Positions 1 through 6,466 of a stretch of 35,669 nucleotides of DNA are shown here, piece by piece. Origin of the DNA: an uncultured Bacteroidales bacterium (GTDB lineage: Bacteria > Bacteroidota > Bacteroidia > Bacteroidales > Paludibacteraceae); assembly GCA_949297975.1 (NCBI GenBank), contig CASFUX010000249.1, positions 1-35,669 on the forward strand, read 5' to 3'. The position numbers and the translations under genes are program-made. Below the pieces are notes generated by a model, which made no database searches, was not told the DNA's origin, and worked only from the letters and a program-made list of their open reading frames with translations. Positions within the stretch are counted from its first letter, which is position 1, and each line of letters starts with the position of its first letter.

Positions 1-603
1 GCCGTGTTCGGTACGACCATTGAGGAAAACTACCACCTCGTGGCCGACATCTACCGGCAGATAGAACCGTTCAAGACCCGCCGCGCCGGGAAACTCTCCG
101 GTGGCATGAAGCAGAAACTGGCCTTGTGCTGCGCCCTCATCCACAAACCGGAAGTGCTCTTCCTCGACGAACCGACCACCGGGGTGGATCCCGTGTCGCG
201 CAAGGAGTTCTGGGAAATGTTGAAGCGGCTCAAGGCCGAGGGTATCACCATGGTGGTCTCCACCCCCTACATGGACGAGGCGCGGCTGTGCGACCGCATC
301 GCGCTCATCAAGGACGGGCGTTTCCTCGGCATCGACAGGCCCGACAACATCACCGCCAGCTTCCGCACGCCGCTGTGGGCGGCCAAGAGCGAGCACATGT
401 ACCGCCTGCTGCACGACCTGCGGGCATACCCCGGCATAGATAATTGCTACGTGTCGGGCGAATACCACCACTTCACCACCCGCACGGACGACTTCCAGCC
501 GGACGAGCTGCTCCGCTACCTGGAAGCCCAAGGACACCATGCCGAGGTAAAACGCATCGAAGCCACCATAGAGGATTGCTACATGAACCTGGCGAAGGTT
601 TAA
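1..603 (+). CDS. ABC-2 exporter ATP-binding protein, 5' truncated by window edge
   Basis: The C-terminal 200 residues of an ABC ATPase that would energise export through the two permeases downstream. The frame is open to base 1, so the gene starts to the left and the Walker A loop is outside the window. Visible are a normal signature motif (LSGGMKQKLAL, about residues 31-41), Walker B with its glutamate (VLFLDEPTTGVD) and a switch region reading STPYMDEA, where many families have a histidine (STHYMDEA); proline replaces it here. The layout of two ATPase genes followed by two ABC-2 permeases resembles the YbhF/YbhS/YbhR type of exporter, in which an HlyD-like adaptor and often a TolC-like protein lie upstream; these would be off the left edge (inference). 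The substrate is unknown. Confidence in family is high. Confidence 0.93.
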   Translation, partial: AVFGTTIEENYHLVADIYRQIEPFKTRRAGKLSGGMKQKLALCCALIHKPEVLFLDEPTTGVDPVSRKEFWEMLKRLKAEGITMVVSTPYMDEARLCDRIALIKDGRFLGIDRPDNITASFRTPLWAAKSEHMYRLLHDLRAYPGIDNCYVSGEYHHFTTRTDDFQPDELLRYLEAQGHHAEVKRIEATIEDCYMNLAKV

Positions 604-734
604 TTAGAGGCAAGGAGTAAGAGGTAAGAAGCAAGAGGCAAGTTGTAGGGGTGAAAAATCTTTCGCCCTCCATCTGCGTCCATCTGCGAAATCTGCGGGA
701 AACATCGCACGCAACTTGGAAACATGATGAAACA
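604..734. repeat. Operon-internal spacer made of intergenic repeat modules
   Basis: The spacer between the two ATPase genes consists of modules seen elsewhere in the window. A purine-rich GTAAGAGGTAAGA-type stretch (about 609-640) recurs inverted at 6025-6055. A GTAGGGG..GAAAAATCTTTCGCCC module (about 646-668) recurs inverted at about 7943-7966 and in a diverged form at 10006-10028. A CATCTGCG..AATCTGCGGG stretch follows. The reading frame is open back to a GTG at 651, but those 28 codons translate the repeat and are unlikely to be gene sequence. Confidence 0.7.
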
Positions 735-1475
735 ATGGACAACATCGTTATCTATACAAAAGACCTGACCAAACAATTCGGCACGTTCACCGCTGTGGAC
801 CACATCTCGTTCGAGGTGCATCGGGGCGAGATATTCGGCTTCCTCGGGGCGAACGGGGCGGGCAAGACCACGGCCATGCGTATGCTGTGCGGCTTGAGCA
901 TCCCCACCTCGGGCGAGGGACGGGTAGCGGGCTTCGACATTGCCACCCAGCAGGAGGACATCAAGAAGCGCATCGGCTACATGAGCCAGAAATTTTCCCT
1001 CTATGAGGACTTGAAGGTGTGGGAAAACATCCGCCTCTACGCCGGCATCTACGGTATGAAGACGGACGACATCGAGCGGAAGACGAAACTGCTGCTTGAC
1101 AAGCTCCACTTCACCAAGGAGCGAAACGCGTTGGTCAGCTCGCTGCCTCTCGGCTGGAAACAGAAGCTGGCCTTCTCGGTATCCATCTTCCACGAGCCGA
1201 AAATCGTCTTCCTCGATGAGCCGACAGGCGGTGTGGACCCCGAGACAAGACGGCAATTCTGGGAAATGATTTACGAGGCGGCCGACCGGGGCATCACCGT
1301 ATTTGTCACCACGCACTACATGGACGAAGCGGAGTACTGCAACCGCGTGTCCATCATGGTCGATGGCCGCATCGATGCCCTCGACACCCCCGCCCGCCTC
1401 AAGCAACAGTTCAACGCCCAGTCCATGGATCAGGTATTCCGGCGGCTGGCAAGGAAAGCGGAAAGGAGTGAATAA
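735..1475 (+). CDS. ABC-2 exporter ATP-binding protein (second ATPase)
   Basis: A complete 246-residue ATPase. Walker A is GANGAGKT (residues 38-45), the Q-loop region reads GYMSQKFSLYEDL (81-93), and Walker B is IVFLDEPTGGVD (157-168), with switch histidine in TTHYMDEAEYC. The signature is LPLGWKQKL in place of LSGGQ; this degenerate form is familiar in ABC-2 ATPases of the YbhF type and suggests one asymmetric nucleotide site. The ATG at 735 is chosen because the upstream in-frame codons from GTG 651 translate an intergenic repeat and homology begins at MDNIVIYTKDLTKQF. It presumably pairs with the upstream ATPase and serves the two permeases at 1896 and 3072. Confidence 0.93.
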   Translation: MDNIVIYTKDLTKQFGTFTAVDHISFEVHRGEIFGFLGANGAGKTTAMRMLCGLSIPTSGEGRVAGFDIATQQEDIKKRIGYMSQKFSLYEDLKVWENIRLYAGIYGMKTDDIERKTKLLLDKLHFTKERNALVSSLPLGWKQKLAFSVSIFHEPKIVFLDEPTGGVDPETRRQFWEMIYEAADRGITVFVTTHYMDEAEYCNRVSIMVDGRIDALDTPARLKQQFNAQSMDQVFRRLARKAERSE

Positions 1476-1495
1476 TTAACAATTAATAATTAACA
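1474..1495. repeat. Left 22-bp inverted repeat framing the four-helix gene
   Basis: An AT-only-like 22-mer that begins at the stop region of the ATPase gene and ends on the A of the next ATG. It is the exact reverse complement of 1873-1894 (compared base by base). It also forms the leader directly before the start codon of the four-helix-bundle gene. Confidence 0.85.
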
Positions 1496-1878
1496 TGGGT
1501 GGCAAAAATATCATCTCCATCAAATCGTATTCATTTGCACTACGGATAATCAAAGCATACCAATACCTGGGCAAGGAACACAAGGAGTTTATTCTGTCCA
1601 AGCAACTCCTGCGAAGTGGTACTGCCATAGGAGCAATGGTCAGGGAAGCGGAGTATGCGCAATCCAAGCCGGACTTCATACACAAGTTGAGTATTGCATT
1701 GAAAGAGGCCAACGAGACTGAGTATTGGCTCATGCTGCTAAAAGACAGCCAATACATAACAGAGCAGAGTTTTTTGTCTATTGATACTGATCGCAAAGAA
1801 TTGATAAAACTGTTGGTCAGCATCATCAAAAGTTCCAAATCCGACATCACCAAGAAAGACGAGAACGTTAATTGTTAA
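1495..1878 (+). CDS. Four-helix bundle protein, 23S rRNA intervening-sequence protein family
   Basis: A 127-residue, all-helical protein of the four-helix-bundle family (TIGR02436-like), whose best-known members are encoded inside intervening sequences of 23S rRNA genes and which also includes the Avd accessory protein of diversity-generating retroelements. Family-like segments are the FALRIIKAYQYL helix, LSKQLLRSGTAIGAMVREAE near residues 38-57, FIHKLSIALKEANETEYWL and a C-terminal KLLVSIIKSSK helix. No rRNA or reverse transcriptase is nearby. The gene sits between an ABC ATPase and its permease, is AT-richer (about 37% GC on a hand-counted line) than both, and is framed by 22-bp perfect inverted repeats. 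The start ATG abuts the left repeat and the stop codon lies within the right one. Molecular role here unknown. Confidence 0.88.
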   Translation: MGGKNIISIKSYSFALRIIKAYQYLGKEHKEFILSKQLLRSGTAIGAMVREAEYAQSKPDFIHKLSIALKEANETEYWLMLLKDSQYITEQSFLSIDTDRKELIKLLVSIIKSSKSDITKKDENVNC

Positions 1879-1894
1879 TTATTAATTGTTAATT
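1873..1894. repeat. Right 22-bp inverted repeat framing the four-helix gene
   Basis: Exact reverse complement of 1474-1495. It contains the TAA stop of the four-helix gene (1876-1878) and ends one base before the in-frame GATG that leads the permease gene. In the mRNA the two arms could pair to close a stem around the whole 377-nt insert between the arms. Confidence 0.85.
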
Positions 1895-1895
1895 G

Positions 1896-2999
1896 ATGAA
1901 AGAGTTTCTTGCTTTTGTTCGCAAAGAGTTCTACCACATCCTGCGGGACAGGCGCACTATGCTCATCCTGCTGGGGATACCGGTGGTGCTCATCGTCCTG
2001 TTCGGCTTTGCGCTGAGCACCGAGGTGCGCAACGTGGACATGGCCATCCTGTCGGCTGAGCCGGACAATACGGTGCGGCAGATAGCCCAACGACTCGATG
2101 CCAACGAATACTTCACCGTGAAAGAATTCCTGGACAATCCCTCGGACATCGACCGGGTGATGCGTTCCGGCGAAGTTGATGCCGTGCTGGTGTTCGAACC
2201 GGGCTTTTCCGACAAGTTGTTTACCCCCGAAGGTCCGCAACTGCAAATCGTAGCCGATGCCAGCAACGCCACCATGGCCCAAAGCTACATGGCCTATATC
2301 AGCGCGGTGGTGGGGCAATACTTCGAAGAGCAGATGCCCGAGGGGCAGGCCACAGGCATCGTGCCCAACGTGGTGATGCTGTACAACCCCCAGATGAAAT
2401 CATCGTACAACTTCGTGCCCGGCATCATGGGACTTATCCTCATGCTCATTTGCGCCATGATGACCTCCATCGCCATCGTGCGCGAAAAGGAGACCGGCAC
2501 CATGGAGGTGTTGCTCGTGTCGCCCGTGCGCCCCATCTATATCATCCTCTCGAAGATGACCCCGTACTTCGTGCTGTCGTGCGTCAACCTGGTTACCATC
2601 CTGTTGCTGGCCATCTTCGTGCTGCGGGTGCCCGTGCACGGCAGCATGGCCGCGCTCATATCCATTTCGTTGCTGTACATCTTCACCTCGCTGGCATTGG
2701 GGCTGCTCATCTCCACTGTGTCCGACCGCCAGGTCATCGCCATGATGGTGTCCGCCCTCATGCTTATGGTACCCACCATGTTGTTGTCGGGCATGTTGTT
2801 CCCCATTGAAAGCTTGCCGCCCATTCTGAAGGTACTCTCCAACATCCTGCCTGCCACGTGGTACATCTCGGCCGCCCGCAAACTGATGATAGCCGGATTG
2901 CCTGCCGTGTCTGCGTTGAAAGAGACCCTCGTGCTGGCGGGCATGGCCGTATTCCTGCTCACGGTCAGCATGAAGAAGTTCAAGAACAGGCTGGAATAG
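1896..2999 (+). CDS. ABC-2 type permease (YhhJ/YbhS-like)
   Basis: A 367-residue membrane component of the exporter. One N-terminal membrane segment (about residues 23-43, MLILLGIPVVLIVLFGFAL) is followed by an extracytoplasmic domain of roughly 140 residues and five further hydrophobic segments from about residue 175 to the C-terminus, the ABC2_membrane_3 arrangement. The motif REKETGTMEVLLVSPV after the second segment is the conserved cytoplasmic coupling region of this family. A TTG lies in frame one codon upstream, but the ATG at 1896 fits the family start MKEFLAFVRKEF. It lies just after the right arm of the inverted repeat, so its translation leader is repeat DNA. Confidence 0.92.
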   Translation: MKEFLAFVRKEFYHILRDRRTMLILLGIPVVLIVLFGFALSTEVRNVDMAILSAEPDNTVRQIAQRLDANEYFTVKEFLDNPSDIDRVMRSGEVDAVLVFEPGFSDKLFTPEGPQLQIVADASNATMAQSYMAYISAVVGQYFEEQMPEGQATGIVPNVVMLYNPQMKSSYNFVPGIMGLILMLICAMMTSIAIVREKETGTMEVLLVSPVRPIYIILSKMTPYFVLSCVNLVTILLLAIFVLRVPVHGSMAALISISLLYIFTSLALGLLISTVSDRQVIAMMVSALMLMVPTMLLSGMLFPIESLPPILKVLSNILPATWYISAARKLMIAGLPAVSALKETLVLAGMAVFLLTVSMKKFKNRLE

Positions 3000-3071
3000 A
3001 TGAGCTACGAGCTACAAGTTACGAGTAAGGGAGCAAATAGTAAATAGTAAATCGTCCAATAGTAAATACTT
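3000..3071. repeat. Spacer with two repeat modules before the second permease
   Basis: The first half (about 3002-3027) is an AGCTACGAGCTACAAGTTACGAGT-like module that recurs inverted at 10040-10062 and 12700-12720. The second half (3034-3070) is a CAAATAGTAAATAGTAAAT module that recurs inverted at about 5918-5970, again immediately before a start codon. Confidence 0.7.
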
Positions 3072-4178
3072 ATGACATTAAAGTTTTTATTGGAGAAAGA
3101 GTTCAAGCAGCTGGCACGTAACAAAATCATGCTGGCCCTGACGGGCTTCTTCCCGCTCATGGTCATCCTGGTGATGCCGTGGGCGGCCACGATGGACATC
3201 AAGAATATCCGCCTCACGGTAGTGGACAATGACCGTTCACCCTTGTCCGAGGAGTTCGTGGACAAGCTGGCCCATTCCACCTACTTCCGCCTGGTAGGCA
3301 CATGCCCCAGCTACCGCGAAGGCATTGAAGCGGTGGAGGTGGGCGAGGCCGACATGGTGCTCGAAATACCCGACGACTTCGAGAAGTCGCTCACCAACAC
3401 GGGGAGCGTGCCCGTGCAAGTGTCCGTCAACGCCGTCAACAGTATGCTGGGCAGCATGGCGCAAAGCTATATCACCACCTTCTGCCGCGAATTCTCGCAG
3501 GACCTGCAAGCAGCCAACCCCGACACGGCGGGCACCCCCACGGTGCAGATGACGAGCATCAGCAAGTTCAACCCCACGATGGACTACAAGTACACCATGA
3601 TACCCGCCCTCATCATGATTTCCCTGCTCGTGCTGTGCGGCTACTTGTCCGCCCTCAACATCGTGGTGGAGAAGGAACAAGGCACCATCGAACAGCTTAA
3701 CGTGACCCCCATCAGCCGTACCTCGTTCGTCTTCGCCAAGCTCATTCCGTTCTGGATTATTGGTTTTGTGTCGCTCACGCTGGGTTTCTTCTTCGCTTGG
3801 TTAGTCTATGGGCTGTCCCCGGCAGGCAGCCTGGGGTGGTTGTACTTCTTTTCGGCCCTGTTCATCTTCGCCATGACAGGGTTCGGACTGGTCATCTCCA
3901 ACAAGTCGTCCACCATGCAGCAGGCGGTGTTCGTCATGTTCTTCTTCGCCATGATATTCATCATGCTGTCCGGGCTGCTCACGCCGGTGGACAGTATGCC
4001 CGCATGGGCGCAAGTCATTTCCGCTTTGTGCCCCACCACCTACATCGTGGACGCGCTGCGCAACATTTACCTCAAAGGCAGCGGCTTTCTGGATCTGCTG
4101 CCCGACTTTATCGCTTTAGCCACCATGCTGGTCGTGTTCAACGTGTGGGCGGTGCTCAGCTACAAGAAGTCGGAATGA
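3072..4178 (+). CDS. ABC-2 type permease (YbhR-like), last gene of exporter operon
   Basis: A 368-residue paralogue of the preceding permease with the same plan: one N-terminal membrane segment (about residues 20-40), an extracytoplasmic domain, then five or six membrane segments from about residue 177. The family motif EKEQGTIEQLNVTPISR follows the second segment. With the gene at 1896 it should form a heterodimeric channel driven by the ATPases at 1 and 735. No sequence feature identifies the substrate; homologous exporters handle drugs or lipids (family knowledge). No strong terminator follows; the next 230 nt hold a repeat and an independent promoter. Confidence 0.92.
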   Translation: MTLKFLLEKEFKQLARNKIMLALTGFFPLMVILVMPWAATMDIKNIRLTVVDNDRSPLSEEFVDKLAHSTYFRLVGTCPSYREGIEAVEVGEADMVLEIPDDFEKSLTNTGSVPVQVSVNAVNSMLGSMAQSYITTFCREFSQDLQAANPDTAGTPTVQMTSISKFNPTMDYKYTMIPALIMISLLVLCGYLSALNIVVEKEQGTIEQLNVTPISRTSFVFAKLIPFWIIGFVSLTLGFFFAWLVYGLSPAGSLGWLYFFSALFIFAMTGFGLVISNKSSTMQQAVFVMFFFAMIFIMLSGLLTPVDSMPAWAQVISALCPTTYIVDALRNIYLKGSGFLDLLPDFIALATMLVVFNVWAVLSYKKSE

Positions 4179-4206
4179 CGCAGAGGCAAGTAAACGAATG
4201 TACGAG

Positions 4207-4252
4207 CAAGGCCAATGGCCTTGTGGCGTTCAGTGTGGGGCAACACCCCTAC
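4207..4252. repeat. Palindromic intergenic repeat, copy 1
   Basis: Contains CAAGGCC-AAT-GGCCTTG (4207-4223) followed by TGTGGCGTTCAG and a GGGGCAACACCCC stem. The same order, inverted, is at 9947-9992 with different loop bases (GTT), so this is a dispersed repeat able to form two adjacent hairpins. Copy 1 could also weakly terminate the exporter operon. Confidence 0.75.
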
Positions 4253-4303
4253 GGTAGAGGAAAGGGTTTGGCATGTCGGTGCGTTGCCTTAGGTGCGGGG
4301 AGG

Positions 4304-4334
4304 TTTGGGTTTCAGGATTTTCTTGTTACTTTTG
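4304..4334 (+). promoter_or_regulatory. Bacteroidetes sigma-ABfr promoter for the ART-like module
   Basis: A full match to the Bacteroidetes consensus: TTTG at 4304-4307, a 19-nt spacer and TACTTTTG (TAnnTTTG) at 4327-4334. Transcription would begin near 4341, about 70 nt before the first gene at 4412. This gives the three-gene module its own promoter, independent of the exporter operon. Confidence 0.75.
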
Positions 4335-4411
4335 TGCTATCATAAAAGTAATTTAAAAAGCGGTATGGAATAGACACGCTATATTGGTATGCCGCAGAAA
4401 GGAGAAATACG

Positions 4412-4627
4412 ATGAGCGATGAACTGCAAGACAGGGCCATGTTTGTATCGTTCTGTATAGAACAATATGCCAAAGCCAAAGGTATGAAAACCGAGGATGT
4501 GGCAAAGCTGCTTGAGCAATATGGAATAATGGAGCATTTCTGTGAATTTTATGATGTGCTTCACACCCAAGGACACCATTGGTTGATTGAAGAAATTGAT
4601 GAAATGATAAACGAGAGAAAGAAATGA
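4412..4627 (+). CDS. DUF3791 small protein, first gene of ART-like module
   Basis: A 71-residue acidic helical protein with the hallmarks I associate with DUF3791: FCIEQYAKAKG near the start, a LLEQYGIMEHFCEFYDVLHTQG core, and a C-terminal WLIEEIDEMINERKK helix. Its role is undetermined; such proteins commonly precede DUF3990 genes, which fits an antitoxin or partner role (inference). Its stop overlaps the next start (ATGA, 4624-4627), so the two are translationally coupled. The gene is distinctly AT-richer than the exporter genes. GGAG at 4400-4403 provides a plausible ribosome-binding site before the ATG at 4412. Confidence 0.82.
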   Translation: MSDELQDRAMFVSFCIEQYAKAKGMKTEDVAKLLEQYGIMEHFCEFYDVLHTQGHHWLIEEIDEMINERKK

Positions 4628-5112
4628 GCAGAATATATCATGGAAGCGTAGAAGTGGTAAAAAATCCAGAGATACGTCAACCCAACCGTTCGCTTGACTA
4701 TGGGCACGGGTTCTATGCCACCACCTCCTACGAGCAGGCGAAGAAACTAACGGAGCGGAGAATGAGAGACAAAGGAGTAACTGTCGGCTACGTGAATGTT
4801 TATGAACTGGATGATGAAGCGGTAAACTGCATGAAATCACTCATATTTGAAACGCCAACGGAAGAATGGGTGGTCTTTGTGATGAAGAACCGCACCAAGC
4901 GAGGTTTCACCCACGATTACGACATCGTGTATGGCCCAGTGGCAAACGATAGTGTCTATACACAATTCACGCTCTATGAAGGAGGCATCATCAGCATACA
5001 GACCCTCATTCAGGAACTAAAAACCTATAAATTAGTAGATCAGTATCTTTTCCACACGGAGAGGTCGCTACATGCCATCACGTTTATTGAATCAAAGGAA
5101 ATAAGGCTATGA
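4624..5112 (+). CDS. DUF3990 protein, probable ADP-ribosyltransferase fold
   Basis: A 162-residue protein. The N-terminus has IYHGS (His6), then NRSLDYGHGFYATTS (residues 21-35, Tyr31) followed by an EQA helix. This His/Tyr pair spaced by about 25 residues in YHGS...GxGFYxTTS contexts is the pattern of ADP-ribosyltransferase folds (H-Y-[E/D/Q] type), and my recollection is that DUF3990 belongs to that superfamily. A candidate third residue is Gln140 in VDQYLFHTERSLHAITF near the C-terminus. No signal peptide or membrane segment is seen, so it is probably cytoplasmic. It overlaps both neighbours by 4 nt. A toxin-like NAD-dependent modifier of a host or phage target is the working inference; target unknown. 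Confidence 0.8.
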   Translation: MSRIYHGSVEVVKNPEIRQPNRSLDYGHGFYATTSYEQAKKLTERRMRDKGVTVGYVNVYELDDEAVNCMKSLIFETPTEEWVVFVMKNRTKRGFTHDYDIVYGPVANDSVYTQFTLYEGGIISIQTLIQELKTYKLVDQYLFHTERSLHAITFIESKEIRL

Positions 5113-5327
5113 GTGCTCCAATAACCCAAGAAAACTTATATCTGCTGCTGCCTATCAAGATAGGATGGCTTGCCCCGTGGATCTCTGAAGACAAAGGCAT
5201 AAGTCTTGCAGATGCTATCAACCGCATCTATCATTCGCAACTTTATAAAAAACTATCGACTGAAAGTACCAAATACTGGCATCTGGGGCCAGTGGACTTA
5301 TATGAAGAGCTGAAAAAGGAATTATAA
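5109..5327 (+). CDS. Small WHLGP-motif protein, third gene of ART-like module
   Basis: A 72-residue protein that I cannot assign to a named family. It begins with LYLLLPIKIGWLAPWISEDKG, continues with an ISLADAINRIYHSQLYKKL helix and ends with TKYWHLGPVDLYEELKKEL. The STKYWHLGPVxLYE ending is one I recognise from small proteins encoded beside DUF3791/DUF3990-type genes. It starts on the ATGA overlap with the DUF3990 gene (5109-5112) and is followed directly by a terminator hairpin, so the three proteins form one unit. A role as an antitoxin, inhibitor or accessory is inference from context only. Confidence 0.75.
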   Translation: MSAPITQENLYLLLPIKIGWLAPWISEDKGISLADAINRIYHSQLYKKLSTESTKYWHLGPVDLYEELKKEL

Positions 5328-5367
5328 AAACAAGCCGTTGTCCGCCCATATGGACAACGGCTTGTTT
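5328..5367. terminator. Bidirectional terminator between convergent operons
   Basis: Perfect 16-bp stem: 5328-5343 pairs with 5352-5367 around an 8-nt loop. The ends are A-rich on the left and T-rich on the right, so it can serve both the + module ending at 5327 and the - operon ending at 5389. Confidence 0.9.
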
Positions 5368-5388
5368 CATTCCAAAGTCTCAAAAACT

Positions 5389-5916
5389 CTACTTTCTCCA
5401 CACCTTCAGCCTGTCGGCGTAGTTCAGCAGCAGCCAGCCACCGATGATTTGCACCAACATGCCCGGCACGCCGATGCGGAAGTCCTGTGCGGCCACGTAC
5501 AGGCTGCCGTACATGAGCCATTCGCCCAACGTGCCCACCACCTGGTAGGCCAGTACCACGCCCAGCAGCAACGGCAAGGTGGCCTTGCGGAAACGGGCGG
5601 CAGCCCATCCGGCAAACACGGCCAGCAGCACCGACTTCAGCAGGATGGCCGGGAGTGCGGCCATGAGCGGCATACCGAACAGCAGCGAGTTGACTACCGG
5701 CGAGGCAATGGCCGTGAGCAATCCTGCCTTCCATCCGTACTTGTATGCCCCCACAAGTGTGAAGAAATAAATGGGCAACCACGTGGGGCCGCCTAATTGT
5801 ACCAGGTGGCACAGTTGCGGGAACACGATGTTGCCCGCCACAAAAAGTGCCGCCACTCCATACGTCTTCGCCTGGCTATAGTCCAGCGAATACAGTTTCA
5901 ATGTTGTTTGCACCAT
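5389..5916 (-). CDS. ECF transporter S-component-like membrane protein
   Basis: A 175-residue integral membrane protein with about five or six hydrophobic segments, for instance residues 18-36, 47-60, 63-80, 84-107, 112-130 and 148-164. The pattern (WLPIYFFTLVGAYKYGWKAGLLTAIASPVVNSLLFGMP) resembles substrate-specific S components of energy-coupling-factor vitamin/metal transporters. No ECF ATPases or T component are in the window; S components often share a module encoded elsewhere (family knowledge). It is the last gene of an operon with an iron-sulfur ferredoxin, an aldo/keto reductase and DUF1893. The ligand is unknown. The start codon is preceded immediately by a repeat leader, not a Shine-Dalgarno sequence. 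Confidence 0.7.
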   Translation of the reverse strand: MVQTTLKLYSLDYSQAKTYGVAALFVAGNIVFPQLCHLVQLGGPTWLPIYFFTLVGAYKYGWKAGLLTAIASPVVNSLLFGMPLMAALPAILLKSVLLAVFAGWAAARFRKATLPLLLGVVLAYQVVGTLGEWLMYGSLYVAAQDFRIGVPGMLVQIIGGWLLLNYADRLKVWRK

Positions 5917-6028
5917 ATTATTTACTATTAGACAATTTAAACTATTTACTATTGGGTTATTTGCTATTTACCATTTGAATCAGTACATCCCCTCCTTTGG
6001 AGGGGCTTGGGGAGGCTTTCCTTACCTC
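5917..6028. repeat. Spacer of stacked intergenic repeats
   Basis: From left to right: an inverted copy of the CAAATAGTAAATAGTAAAT module (5918-5970), the CCCCTCCTTTGGAGGGG-type palindrome with its GCTTGGGGAGGC tail (5989-6018), then the first CTTACCT units of a tandem array that runs into the 3' end of the DUF1893 gene. Confidence 0.75.
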
Positions 6029-6466
6029 TTACCTCTTACCTCTTACCCCTTGCTCCTGTACAAACCTCTCTATCACCGGCAGGCATTCGTCCACCGTGGC
6101 GCAGGGGGCGCACAGCGCTTCCAAGGGGCAACGGCCCGTGCCAGCGCGGTTGATGATGTGCGGCACTTTTTCCTCGTACTTCACCTGCACCGGGCTTGCT
6201 TGGAACAACTCCAATGCCGCCTCGCTCACCACCCTGGTATGCACCCGGCGCACCCCGCCCGCTATCATGAGGGCGGCGGCACCCTTGCCCACCACCTTGT
6301 CGGCCACATCGGCTCCTTGCAGGAAGTGCGGTTCGTCATGCCACAAGCGGTAGAGATCGGCCACGCCGCGTCCGTCGAACGTGCGCACCATGCCATCCCG
6401 GCTTTGCACTACCAGCGAATGATGCCCCTCGCGCAGCAAGGCCGCTAATTCCTCCAAGGTCATCAT
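6029..6466 (-). CDS. DUF1893 domain protein
   Basis: A 145-residue protein starting MMTLEELAALLREGHHSLVV. DUF1893 has been placed in the deaminase-like fold superfamily, but no biochemical role is established as far as I know. The core motifs are SLVVQSRDG, KVVGKGAAALMIAGGV (about residues 54-69) and VHTRVVSEAALELF. The C-terminal part is cysteine-rich (GRCPLEALCAPCATVDECLPVI), which could bind metal or form disulfides. The start at 6466 uses ATGA overlap with the reductase stop; a longer frame to 6565 only reads through the reductase gene. The last residues (EQGVRGKR) and the stop codon are encoded by the GTAAGAGGTAAGA intergenic repeat, so the end of the protein has been shaped by that repeat. 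Confidence 0.85.
   Translation of the reverse strand: MMTLEELAALLREGHHSLVVQSRDGMVRTFDGRGVADLYRLWHDEPHFLQGADVADKVVGKGAAALMIAGGVRRVHTRVVSEAALELFQASPVQVKYEEKVPHIINRAGTGRCPLEALCAPCATVDECLPVIERFVQEQGVRGKR

Noticed and set aside
651-734. N-terminal extension of the second ATPase from GTG 651
   Set aside because: The 28 codons translate an intergenic repeat (CATCTGCG..AATCTGCGGG); homology starts at the ATG at 735.
600-1406. 268-codon minus frame opposite the second ABC ATPase
   Set aside because: Shadow of the ATPase, low-complexity composition, no motif.
1495-1878. Avd protein of a diversity-generating retroelement
   Set aside because: Same fold family, but there is no reverse transcriptase, template repeat or variable repeat nearby.
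4624-5112. DarT-type DNA ADP-ribosyltransferase
   Set aside because: No DarG macrodomain partner nearby, and the protein matches DUF3990 better than DarT.
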